From NCBI RefSeq assembly GCF_000422285.1, contig NZ_AULM01000006.1:62001-126000 (forward strand): DNA of 64,000 bases. The letters are read 5' to 3'. A program made the position numbers and the translations under genes. This DNA comes from Desulfatiglans anilini DSM 4660. GTDB lineage: Bacteria; Desulfobacterota; DSM-4660; Desulfatiglandales; Desulfatiglandaceae. The notes below the pieces were generated by a model. It was not told the DNA's origin and did not search any database. It saw only the letters and a list, made by a program, of their open reading frames with translations. Positions 54,471-62,949 of the stretch are shown here, one piece after another (positions within the stretch are counted from its first letter, which is position 1; each line of letters begins with the position of its first letter).

Positions 54471-57400
54471 ATGTCAGGACATGATCTGGGTCCCATAACA
54501 CCGGCAACGGGCCGGGAGGCGATCGGCGCCGTCATGGTGGTCGGCGCCGGGGTGAGCGGCATACAGGCGGCGCTGGATTCCGCCAATGCGGGCTTCAGGG
54601 TCTACCTGGTGGAGAAAGGTCCCTCCATCGGGGGCAGGATGTCCCAGCTCGACAAGACCTTCCCGACCAACGACTGCTCCATGTGCATCCTGTCGCCGAA
54701 GTTTCTGGAATGCGCATCGAACCCGAACATCACCATCCTCACCGAAACGGAAGTGCAGGCGGTCGATGGGGAGGCGGGGAATTTCTCCGTGCATCTGCTG
54801 GCCGCCCCCCGGTTCGTGGATCTCGAAAAATGCACCGGCTGCGGGGTTTGCGCCGAGTATTGCCCTGTCAACATCCAGGATGAGTACAATGCCGGGTTGG
54901 CGACGGTCAAGTGCATCCACCTGCCTTTTCCGCAGGCCGTGCCGGCGGCGAGCGTGGTGGACCCGGCCCACTGCCTTTTTCTGAATCGCAGGGAATGCCA
55001 GATCTGCGTCCCCACATGCAGGAACCGGGCGATCGACTTCCACCAGCAGGCGCAGCGCCACACCATCCGCGTCGGCGGGATCATCCTCGCGCCGGGCTAC
55101 GAACCCTTCGACCCGTCCGGGCAGAGCCTCTACGGTTATGACCGCTTCAGAAACGTGTTCACCGGCCTCGAGTACGAGCGCCTCTTGAGCGCCAGCGGGC
55201 CGAACGCGGGCGTTCTCAGGCGGCCGTCGGACGGCACCGCGCCGGCCCGGATCGCCTGGATCCAGTGCGTGGGCTCGCGGGACGTCTCGATCGGGAAAGG
55301 CTACTGCTCGTCGGTCTGCTGCATGTATGCCATGAAGCAGGTGATCCTTTCGAAGGAGCACATCCCCGGGCTCGAGGCGGTTGTCTTCCACAACGACGTG
55401 CGGGCGTTCGGCAAAGGCTTCGAACGCTACTACGAGCGGGCCAAAGGGCTCGACGGGGTTCGGTTCGAGTGGGCGAAGCCCGTGATCGTGGGCGAGGACC
55501 CCGAAACGCATGCCCTGACCCTGCGGTATCGAGTGGGCGGCGAGGCGGTGCGCGAAGAGAGCTTCGACATGGTGGTCCTCTCCGTCGGGCTCACCTCCCC
55601 GTCAAGCCACGCTGAACTGGCCGGCAGCTTCGGAATCCCGCTCAGCGAGGAGGGGTTCTGCCCTTCTTCGGCCTCCCTGCGCCCGATGGAGACCGGACGC
55701 CCCGGGGTCTATGCCTGCGGGGTCTTCTGCGGCCCGATGGACATCCCCGACTCGGTCACCATGGCGAGCGGCGCGGCGGCCTTGGCGACCCGTGATCTCA
55801 GCCGTGTCCGGGGGACGCTCGTCGAAGAGAAGAGCTATCCGCCGGAGCGGGATTCTCTGGGCGAGCCGCCCCGGGTGGGGGTCTTCGTCTGCCACTGCGG
55901 AACCAACATCATCAAGGGGGTGGATGTCCCGAAGGTGGTGGACTATGCCAGGGGGCTCGACGGGGTCGTGCACGCCCAGGAGGAGACCTTCAGCTGCTCC
56001 ATCGATTCGATCAAGCGGATGGTCGAGGTGATCCAGAAGAAGTCCCTGAACCGGGTGGTGGTGGCGGCCTGCACCCCCCGGACCCATGAACCGGTTTTTC
56101 AGGACGCCCTCAAACAGGCGGGACTGAACCCGTTCCTTTTCGAGATGGCCAATATCCGGGAGCACTGCGCCTGGGTTCACATGGGAGAAAAAGGGCCGGC
56201 GACGCAGAAGGCGCGGGACCTGGTTCGGATGGCGGTCATGAAGGCCAGGCTCCTCTCGCCCCTGACGCAGCCGACCTATCCCGTTCTGCGCTCCGCGCTG
56301 GTGATCGGGGCCGGGATCGCGGGGATGTCCGCGGCGCTTTCGCTCGCCGATCAGGGTGTCAAGGTCCATCTGGTCGAGAAGGGGCCGGCGCTCGGGGGGA
56401 TGGCGCGAAGGCTCCGCCGCACGTTGGAGGGCGAGGACGTCCAGGCGGCCCTGAAGACGCTGACGGAGCGGGTCTACCGGCACCTGCTGATCCAGGTGCA
56501 CAAGGAGGCCGAGATCCGGCATTTTTCCGGGTATGTCGGCAATTTCCTAACCACCATCGAGACCGGGAAACGGCGGACGCCGGTGGATATCCCGCACGGC
56601 GCGACAGTGGTGGCGACCGGCGGCAAAGAGTTCCGCCCCGATGAATATTTCTACGGCCGGAACGACCGGGTCCTGACCCACCTCGAACTCGAGGGGGAGA
56701 TTGCGGACGGAACCGCGCGGATCAAGGACTGCCGGTCTCTGGTGATGATCCAGTGCGTGGGATCGCGGGATGCCGAGCACCCCTATTGCAGCCGGGTCTG
56801 CTGCGGTCAGGCCGTGAAAAACGCCCTCGGCCTGAAGGCCTTGAATCCGGCCATGAAGATCACCGTCCTGTATCGGGACATGCGGACCTACGGTTTGATG
56901 GAAAACGCCTATCGCGAGGCGGCGGACAAAGGGGTGGTGTTCATCCGCTACCATGAGGCGGACAAGCCCGTGGTGACGGCCGGAGAAGGCGGCGGGCCCC
57001 TGGAGGTGCTGGTGACCGAGCCGACGCTCGGGCGCAGGCTCAGGCTTCAGGCGGATCTCGTCTCGCTTGCCGCTGCGACCATTCCCGCAGAGGACAACCA
57101 CCGTCTCTCGCAGCAGCTGAAGGTGCCGCTGAATGCGGACGGATTCTTCATGGAGGCCCACATGAAGCTTCGGCCGGTGGATTTCCCGACGGACGGGATC
57201 TTCATGTGCGGACTGGCCCACGGCCCCAAACGGCTCGGGGAGAGCATCGCCCAGGGGCACGCCGCGGCCGCGCGGGTGATGACCCTGCTCTCGCGGGAGG
57301 AGATGCGCGGCGAGGGGGCCGTCTGCCGGGTGGATGCGACGAAGTGCACGGGTTGCCGGGTGTGTGAAACCGTCTGCCCGTTCCATGCCGTGGCGGTCGA

Positions 57401-57575
57401 CGAAGGCAGCGGGGTTGCCGCGGTGAACCCGGCGCTTTGCAAGGGGTGCGGACTTTGCGCCGCCTCCTGCCGGAGCGGCGCCCTGCAGGTCATGGGAAAC
57501 AACGAGGAGCAGGTCTTCTCGCAGCTCGAAGCGTTTTTAGTGCAGCCCGACGGACAGCGCCGAGTGGCGGTCTGA
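54471..57575 (+). CDS. HdrA-like flavoprotein with two FAD modules and ferredoxin domains (BamE-like)
   Basis: The 1034-aa protein contains a first FAD module (VMVVGAGVSGIQAALDSANAG; NDCSMC) with a [4Fe-4S] motif CTGCGVCAEYCPVNIQDEY. A full second HdrA module follows: VGVFVCHCGTNI, VVVAACTPRTHEPVF, NIREHCAWVH, and the second FAD fingerprint ALVIGAGIAGMSAALSLAD. The C-terminus has two ferredoxin motifs (CTGCRVCETVCP and CKGCGLCAASC). HdrA-type subunits bifurcate electrons. The double-module layout and position match BamE. It lies 44 bp after the HdrD-like gene and 27 bp before the AOR-like gene. Confidence 0.85.
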   Translation: MSGHDLGPITPATGREAIGAVMVVGAGVSGIQAALDSANAGFRVYLVEKGPSIGGRMSQLDKTFPTNDCSMCILSPKFLECASNPNITILTETEVQAVDGEAGNFSVHLLAAPRFVDLEKCTGCGVCAEYCPVNIQDEYNAGLATVKCIHLPFPQAVPAASVVDPAHCLFLNRRECQICVPTCRNRAIDFHQQAQRHTIRVGGIILAPGYEPFDPSGQSLYGYDRFRNVFTGLEYERLLSASGPNAGVLRRPSDGTAPARIAWIQCVGSRDVSIGKGYCSSVCCMYAMKQVILSKEHIPGLEAVVFHNDVRAFGKGFERYYERAKGLDGVRFEWAKPVIVGEDPETHALTLRYRVGGEAVREESFDMVVLSVGLTSPSSHAELAGSFGIPLSEEGFCPSSASLRPMETGRPGVYACGVFCGPMDIPDSVTMASGAAALATRDLSRVRGTLVEEKSYPPERDSLGEPPRVGVFVCHCGTNIIKGVDVPKVVDYARGLDGVVHAQEETFSCSIDSIKRMVEVIQKKSLNRVVVAACTPRTHEPVFQDALKQAGLNPFLFEMANIREHCAWVHMGEKGPATQKARDLVRMAVMKARLLSPLTQPTYPVLRSALVIGAGIAGMSAALSLADQGVKVHLVEKGPALGGMARRLRRTLEGEDVQAALKTLTERVYRHLLIQVHKEAEIRHFSGYVGNFLTTIETGKRRTPVDIPHGATVVATGGKEFRPDEYFYGRNDRVLTHLELEGEIADGTARIKDCRSLVMIQCVGSRDAEHPYCSRVCCGQAVKNALGLKALNPAMKITVLYRDMRTYGLMENAYREAADKGVVFIRYHEADKPVVTAGEGGGPLEVLVTEPTLGRRLRLQADLVSLAAATIPAEDNHRLSQQLKVPLNADGFFMEAHMKLRPVDFPTDGIFMCGLAHGPKRLGESIAQGHAAAARVMTLLSREEMRGEGAVCRVDATKCTGCRVCETVCPFHAVAVDEGSGVAAVNPALCKGCGLCAASCRSGALQVMGNNEEQVFSQLEAFLVQPDGQRRVAV

Positions 57576-57602
57576 GGCCGCGGGTCTTTGAAAGGAGCCG
57601 CG

Positions 57603-59432
57603 ATGTTTGGATGGAAAGGCAGGATTCTGCGGATCGATCTCACGACGGGAAACCGCTCGATCGAAGACCTCTCCCCGGAGTTGTGCCGGGAGTTCGTCGG
57701 GGGGCGCGGAGCGGGCCTCAAGATTCTGATGGACGAGATGGACCCACGGATCGACCCTCTGGGGCCGGAGAACAAGCTCATCTTCGCGACGGGTCCCCTG
57801 ACCGGCACCGGCGTCCCGGCGGGAGGGCGGTTCGTGGTGGTGAGCAAGTCGCCCCTCAGCGGATTCATCGCCAACCCCTGCTGCGGCGGTTATTTCGGAC
57901 CGAACCTGAAATATGCCGGGTACGATTTCCTGATCCTCGAAGGAAAGGCCTCCTCACCGGTCTATCTTTATATTCGGGATGAACAGGTGGAGCTGCGGCC
58001 GGCGGAGCAATTGTGGGGCCTGTGGTCGACCGCTACGGAGCACGCCCTGCGACAGGAGTTGAGTGCGGAACTTGACGACTGGCAGTTGAACGACCTGAGC
58101 ATCGTCTGCATCGGGCCCGGAGGGGAGAATCTGGTGCGCTTTGCCTGCATCATGGCCGATGGCGGCCGCGCGGCAGGCCGCTCGGGCCTGGGGGCCGTCA
58201 TGGGCTCGAAGAACTTGAAGGCGATTGTGGCGGGCGGCACCGGCTCGGTCGAAGTGGCGGACGTCGAGGGGTACCGGCAGGCGGTCATGGGATTCCTCGA
58301 CGAGGGCCGGGAGAACCGCGTCCTCTACGCCCGGCGGATGTACGGCACCTGGTCGCTGCCGGGCCGCGCCAACAAGAGCGGCACCCAGGCGACCCGGAAC
58401 TTCCAGGAGGGCTACTCGAAGGCCTTCGAGTGGTACGAGGACCCGAACCACGTGCGGGACCATATCCGGGTGCGGGACGAGGCCTGCTTCGGCTGCCCCT
58501 TCGCCTGCAGCAAGCGCAGCCGCATCGACGACCCGGCCTACCCGGGCACCACCAAGGGGCCGGAGCACGAGAGCATGGCGCTGCTCGGGTCCAACTGCGG
58601 CTTCGGGGACCTCGACGACATCTGCCGGGCCAACTACATCTGCAACGAGCTCGGGATGGACACGATCACCGCCGGGGCTACGATCTCCTGCGCGATGGAA
58701 TTGTATGAATCGGGGTTTCTGCCGGAGGAGGACCTCGGGTTTCCGATGGGCTTCGGGAATACGGAGGCGATGTTCGCGCTGCTCCATCAGACAGCCGTCC
58801 GCGAGGCCTTCGGAGCGGTCCTTGCCGAGGGCGGGAAGTTCCTGGCCGAGCGCTACGGCCACCCGGAGCTCTTCATGGGCGTCAAGGGGATGGGGATGCC
58901 CGCCTGGCACCCACAGGGCGTTGAGATCATCGGGCTCCAGTACGCCACCAACAACGTCGGGGGCAGCCACACGAAGGCCACGCTGCCTTTCTACGACGGG
59001 CGCCGGGACCCGGCCGAACATCTGAAATGGGCGAAATACGACCAGGATTACATCGCCTTGGTGGATTCGGCCATCCTGTGCTGGATCATCTACCACGGCC
59101 CCTTGTGGGGGGAAAAGCTCCAGGTCTGGTTGAAGACGGTGACCGGGATCGACTATGCGAACGAGGAGTTGGCGTTGATGGGGGAGAGGATCTGGAACAT
59201 GGAGCGCCTCTTCAACCTCAAGGCGGGGCTCACCAAAAAGGACGACGCGCTCCCGAAGAGAATCACCGATGAGCCGCGGGTGAAGGGGCAAGTGGTGCAC
59301 ATGGATCGGATGCTGCCGGAGTACTACGCCCTTCGGGGGTGGGATGAGGATGGGGTCCCCACGCCCGCGAAGCTGAGGGAGTTGGGGTTGTCCGAGGAAG
59401 ACGGGGGCAAGGACGATGCGAATCAAGATTGA
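57603..59432 (+). CDS. Aldehyde:ferredoxin oxidoreductase family W/Mo enzyme (BamB-like)
   Basis: The 609-aa protein starts at MFGWKGRILRIDL behind AAAGGAG. AOR-family marks are the N-terminal VGGRGAGLKIL, GRFVVVSKSPLSG, the [4Fe-4S] ligands C295, C298 and C302 with C493 as the likely fourth, and EHESMALLGSNCGFGDLDDI. Cys332 in GSNCG is a candidate metal ligand of the kind present in BamB, whose tungsten is held by two pterins and a cysteine. Length and neighbours (ferredoxin-like, HdrA-like, HdrD-like) support a BamB-type reductase over a simple aldehyde oxidoreductase, but the substrate may not be benzoyl-CoA. Confidence 0.85.
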   Translation: MFGWKGRILRIDLTTGNRSIEDLSPELCREFVGGRGAGLKILMDEMDPRIDPLGPENKLIFATGPLTGTGVPAGGRFVVVSKSPLSGFIANPCCGGYFGPNLKYAGYDFLILEGKASSPVYLYIRDEQVELRPAEQLWGLWSTATEHALRQELSAELDDWQLNDLSIVCIGPGGENLVRFACIMADGGRAAGRSGLGAVMGSKNLKAIVAGGTGSVEVADVEGYRQAVMGFLDEGRENRVLYARRMYGTWSLPGRANKSGTQATRNFQEGYSKAFEWYEDPNHVRDHIRVRDEACFGCPFACSKRSRIDDPAYPGTTKGPEHESMALLGSNCGFGDLDDICRANYICNELGMDTITAGATISCAMELYESGFLPEEDLGFPMGFGNTEAMFALLHQTAVREAFGAVLAEGGKFLAERYGHPELFMGVKGMGMPAWHPQGVEIIGLQYATNNVGGSHTKATLPFYDGRRDPAEHLKWAKYDQDYIALVDSAILCWIIYHGPLWGEKLQVWLKTVTGIDYANEELALMGERIWNMERLFNLKAGLTKKDDALPKRITDEPRVKGQVVHMDRMLPEYYALRGWDEDGVPTPAKLRELGLSEEDGGKDDANQD

Positions 59433-59784
59433 TTATGCCAAGTGCACCGGCTGCAAGCTTTGCCAGGTGGCCTGCTCGCTCCAGCACACGGGTTCGGTCA
59501 ATCCGCAGCGGTCGCGGATCCGGGTGTTCTTGGGGGAGGATGTCTGCCTGCCGGTGATTGCGGGCCCGTACACGGAGGCGGCGTGCAACTCCCGGGGCAA
59601 GGTGGTGATCAATGGTCTGGAGGTGGACGGGTGCGTGGTCTGCCGGGCCTCGTGTCCGGTCAAGTCCGCCTTCAGAGAACCGGATACGGGCATCCCGCTC
59701 AAATGCGATTTCTGCGGGGACCCGCCGGATCCCCAGTGTGTGAAATGGTGCGATCCGGGGGCATTGACCCTCGTCGATGCGTAG
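59416..59784 (+). CDS. Polyferredoxin-like subunit (BamC-like)
   Basis: The 122-aa protein has 13 cysteines: C10, C13, C16, C20, C44, C57, C73, C76, C80, C97, C100, C108 and C112, enough for about three [4Fe-4S] clusters. It resembles the electron-transfer subunit paired with AOR-type enzymes and BamC. It overlaps the AOR-like gene by 17 bp and is clearly co-translated. It should pass electrons between the HdrA/HdrD-like module and the W/Mo subunit. Confidence 0.85.
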   Translation: MRIKIDYAKCTGCKLCQVACSLQHTGSVNPQRSRIRVFLGEDVCLPVIAGPYTEAACNSRGKVVINGLEVDGCVVCRASCPVKSAFREPDTGIPLKCDFCGDPPDPQCVKWCDPGALTLVDA

Positions 59785-60001
59785 GCGAAGACACAACGGG
59801 AAAGGAGGTGCAGAGGAAAAAGGCTGCGGTATCCCCTTGCTTTCAACCTGTGAGAGGTGCATCCCACCGCATTTGGGAGGTTGTTCGCGCGAGATCTTCG
59901 GGAAGCATGGGCGCCGGCGGTCGCCGGAAGATCAGGTATCAGAGGAGGATTTGCAGAAGCCGGTTTTTACTTCCACAACCACGCTTTAAAGGGGGAGAAA
60001 C

Positions 60002-61684
60002 ATGAAGGTCTACGATGTGGTTCCAGGTCTGGAATTCGATCCGGAAAGAGACTTTGAGCTGTCGCCTGCCTGGTTTTTGGACGGCACGCACTCGGTGCCG
60101 CCATGGACGCCCATGTTTGGTTGGTTCTGGGTGAGCTTCTGCCGTCACGGCATGCAATGGGGAGCGGAGAAGCTCAGCCTGCCGACGGTCAAAGGATGGG
60201 ACTGGCGCTTCATGAACGGAGGCGGTTATCTGACCCTTCTGCTGGTCAAGAGCGAGGAGGAAAAACAGCGCCGTGAAAAAAAATTTCGTGAAGCGATTCT
60301 TCCATTTATTAAAGATTACGATGGTTTGTGGAATGGCTTCGTCCAAGAGATCCTGGGGCGTTACGAGGCCTTGAAGCAACTGGATCTGGACACCGCCGAG
60401 AACATCGATCTGCTCGCCAATTTCGAGGAGACGATCTGCACCTGCCGCCGGATGTGGGAGATCCACATGTACATGATGTACGGGACCTACACGGCCTACA
60501 TCCTTTTCGAAAACATGTGCCGGGAACTGGCCGGTATCGACGACACGAACCCGACGTTCCATCAGCTCGTCTCCGGCTTCGACAACAAGGTGTTCCAGGT
60601 GGACAAGCGCCTGTGGGAGTTTTCGCAGCGTGCCCGCGAGGATGGCCTCGAAAAGGTGTTTCTGGAAGGCGAGGTGGACGGGATCAAGGCCAGACTGGAG
60701 ACCGTCGATCAAGGTCGTTCTTTCATGAAGGACTTCAGCGCCTTTATGAACGAGGATGGCTGGCGGATGCAGCGGATGAGCGAGATCAATCTCCCGACGT
60801 GGGTGGAGGACCCGACCCCGGCCCTGGTGAACGTGAAGCAGTTCCTGCAGAAGGGCGGCGATTTCAACCTCGAGGCGGAGCGCGCCAAGATCACCGAGGC
60901 GCGTCTGGAGGCCGAGAAGGCTGTCCTCGAAAAGGTGCCGCGCGAAATGAGGGGCTGGTTCGAGCAACTGATGCGCCTTGCCCAGAAGAGCGGGGTCTTC
61001 AGCGAGGAGCACGACCATTATCTCGACCTGTACACCCACGCCATGATCCGGCGGATCGTCCTCGGCATGGGCAAACGCTGGAAGCAGGAGGGGGCCATCG
61101 ACGATCCCGAGGACATGTTCTATCTCCAGCCGGACGAGGTGCGGCGGGCGGGGATCAACCCGGATCAGTTCGACATGCGCTACATCGTCGAGCGTAGACG
61201 CGCGGAGTGGGAGGAGTGGTGCAAGCACCCGAATCCGCCGGCCCTTTTGAAGGAAGGCTTCGACCTCGACCAGGCCATGGGTGTGCTCGTCAAGAGCAAC
61301 GATCCCATCGCCAGCAAGGTCGTTGTGGGTTCCATGCCGCAGGTGCGCCCCGAACTGAAGGCGGATCTCTATGGCACCTGCGGTTCTCCGGGGGTGGCCG
61401 AAGGCCCCGCACGGGTGATCATGAACGAGGATGAGCTGAGTCTGATCCAGGAGGGGGACATCCTGGTTGCAGCCAGCACGTCGCCCAGCTGGACCCCTAT
61501 CTTCAGCATGATCAAGGGGGTCATCGTGGATCGGGGCGCCAGCCTGTCGCATGCGGCCATCGTCGGCCGGGAGTACGGCATCCCCGTGGTGATGAACGTG
61601 TTCGAGGGCACCACCAAGATCCGCTCCGGTCAGAAGGTCAAAGTGGATGCCAATATGGGGACCGTCTATATCCTGGACAAGTAA
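60002..61684 (+). CDS. PEP-synthase-like swivelling-His subunit (phenylphosphate synthase subunit 1-like)
   Basis: The 560-aa protein ends in a PEP-utilising mobile domain with the phospho-acceptor His517 in RGASLSHAAIVGREYGIP and GTCGSPGVAEGPARV before it. The N-terminal 450 residues are helical and unlike the ATP-grasp domain, matching the layout of the phenylphosphate synthase alpha subunit. Paired with the ATP-binding protein that follows, it would carry a phosphoryl group from ATP to an acceptor. There is no phenylphosphate carboxylase nearby, so the acceptor may be phenol or another alcohol or acid. GGGGGAG precedes the ATG. Confidence 0.82.
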   Translation: MKVYDVVPGLEFDPERDFELSPAWFLDGTHSVPPWTPMFGWFWVSFCRHGMQWGAEKLSLPTVKGWDWRFMNGGGYLTLLLVKSEEEKQRREKKFREAILPFIKDYDGLWNGFVQEILGRYEALKQLDLDTAENIDLLANFEETICTCRRMWEIHMYMMYGTYTAYILFENMCRELAGIDDTNPTFHQLVSGFDNKVFQVDKRLWEFSQRAREDGLEKVFLEGEVDGIKARLETVDQGRSFMKDFSAFMNEDGWRMQRMSEINLPTWVEDPTPALVNVKQFLQKGGDFNLEAERAKITEARLEAEKAVLEKVPREMRGWFEQLMRLAQKSGVFSEEHDHYLDLYTHAMIRRIVLGMGKRWKQEGAIDDPEDMFYLQPDEVRRAGINPDQFDMRYIVERRRAEWEEWCKHPNPPALLKEGFDLDQAMGVLVKSNDPIASKVVVGSMPQVRPELKADLYGTCGSPGVAEGPARVIMNEDELSLIQEGDILVAASTSPSWTPIFSMIKGVIVDRGASLSHAAIVGREYGIPVVMNVFEGTTKIRSGQKVKVDANMGTVYILDK

Positions 61685-61687
61685 TCG

Positions 61688-61710
61688 GCCGGGGTCCGCG
61701 ACGGACCGGC
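61688..61710 (+). terminator. Stem-loop after the swivelling-His gene
   Basis: GGTCCG-CGA-CGGACC with outer GCC/GGC pairs, followed by TCGTTTT, begins a few bases after the stop codon at 61684. It is a plausible partial terminator or attenuator between the two subunits, set in a 176-bp gap that contains further inverted and direct repeats. Confidence 0.45.
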
Positions 61711-61860
61711 TCGTTTTCACCTGACCTTCCAGGGTGAGGAGAGGCGTGATGGGCACGCCCACCCTGCGGGTTTTGGTTTCGGACCAAAGGCGTAGGGTTG
61801 TCCTGCGGGGCCGGCAACGGTCCTGCGGGACCAACCCGCTGCCTCAGGGGAGGATTCAAA

Positions 61861-62889
61861 ATGGCGCAAAAATGGATTTACAGGCTCGATGAACTCCGCA
61901 GTGAGCACAATGATCTGGTTGGAAAGAAGTGTGCTAATCTGGGGGAGATGGTGCACATGGGTATGCGCGTTCCACCTGGATTCGCCATCTCCGTAGACGG
62001 CTACGAACGGTTCATGAGCGAGACCGGCGCTGGCGATGAGATTCGGAAGTATGTGGAAGAGGCGGGAGAAAGCCTGCGCAAGGTGGAAAAACAGGTCGAG
62101 GCCGGCCGTGTGATCCGCAACATCATTGAATCGAAGGACATGCCCGAGGCGATGAAAGCGGAGCTTTACGGCTTTTACGACGAACTGTGCGAGACGGTCG
62201 GCAAGCCCGATGTGGCGGTCGCAACGCGGTCGAGCGGTGCGGTGAGCATGCCCGGGCAGATGGAGACCTATCTGAACGTGAAGGGAAAGCGGGAAGTGGT
62301 CCGGAAGGTGATCCGGGTGTGGAGCAGTGCCTTTACGACGCGGGCCATCGCCTTCCGGCTCGAAAAGGGCATGGACATGGCCAAGGCCCCCATCGGAGTT
62401 GCGGTCCTCAAGATGGTCAGTGCCCGGTGCGCCGGGGTCACGCTGACGGTTCAGCCCACGACAGGGGATTTGAGCAAGGTGGTGGTCGAGGGCAACTGGG
62501 GACTTGGCGAGAGTGTCGTGTCCGGTGAGATCACTCCGGACAGCTTCGTGATCGACAAGGAGACCAAAGAGGTTGTTTCGTCCACGATCAGCCAGAAGCT
62601 GCGCATGGTCGTGTTTCGCAAAGACGGGATTGCGATGGTCAGCGTTCCGAAGGAGCTGCAGGGAAAGCCCTGTCTCGAGGAAAAGGAACTGCAGGAGATC
62701 GTGCGGATCGCCCTCAAGGTGGAGTCGTACTTCGACATGCCCCAGGACATGGAGTGGGTCATAGACGATGATATGTCCTTCCCTGAAAATCTGTTCTGGG
62801 TTCAAACCCGACCGGCCAAGTTCTCGAAGAAGAAGGAGGACGATTCCGAGTACCTGGCCGAGTTGATGACGCGGATCTTCAAGATGTGA
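61861..62889 (+). CDS. PPDK/PEP-synthase ATP-binding subunit (phenylphosphate synthase subunit 2-like)
   Basis: The 342-aa protein is a stand-alone PPDK/PEPS N-terminal ATP-grasp domain: GKKCANLGEM, PPGFAIS, the key VATRSSGAVSMPGQMETYLN stretch and the closing NLFWVQTRPAKF. The SMPGQMETYLN form is close to the PPDK motif. It lacks the mobile-His and PEP-binding domains, which supports a split system with the preceding gene. It would form a pyrophosphorylated intermediate from ATP. ATG with GGGGAGG about 7 nt upstream. Confidence 0.85.
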   Translation: MAQKWIYRLDELRSEHNDLVGKKCANLGEMVHMGMRVPPGFAISVDGYERFMSETGAGDEIRKYVEEAGESLRKVEKQVEAGRVIRNIIESKDMPEAMKAELYGFYDELCETVGKPDVAVATRSSGAVSMPGQMETYLNVKGKREVVRKVIRVWSSAFTTRAIAFRLEKGMDMAKAPIGVAVLKMVSARCAGVTLTVQPTTGDLSKVVVEGNWGLGESVVSGEITPDSFVIDKETKEVVSSTISQKLRMVVFRKDGIAMVSVPKELQGKPCLEEKELQEIVRIALKVESYFDMPQDMEWVIDDDMSFPENLFWVQTRPAKFSKKKEDDSEYLAELMTRIFKM

Positions 62890-62949
62890 CCGTCATAACG
62901 CCCCCTTCTTCAACAGGAACCCGGTGTTCCTGATTCAGGGAGAACGCTC

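Noticed and set aside
57603..59784. Calling the cluster a confirmed benzoyl-CoA reductase
   Set aside because: BamF-I and ring-processing enzymes (dienoyl-CoA hydratase, ring hydrolase) are absent from the window, and AOR-family members are not separable by eye.
59843..59862. Possible sigma-54 promoter before the swivelling-His gene
   Set aside because: The GG and GC elements are 9 bp apart instead of 10 and the -24 half does not match, so it was not called.
60002..62889. Reading the two genes as an ordinary split pyruvate phosphate dikinase or PEP synthase
   Set aside because: The first protein lacks the PEP/pyruvate-binding TIM barrel and has a different helical N-terminal part, so gluconeogenic function is unlikely.
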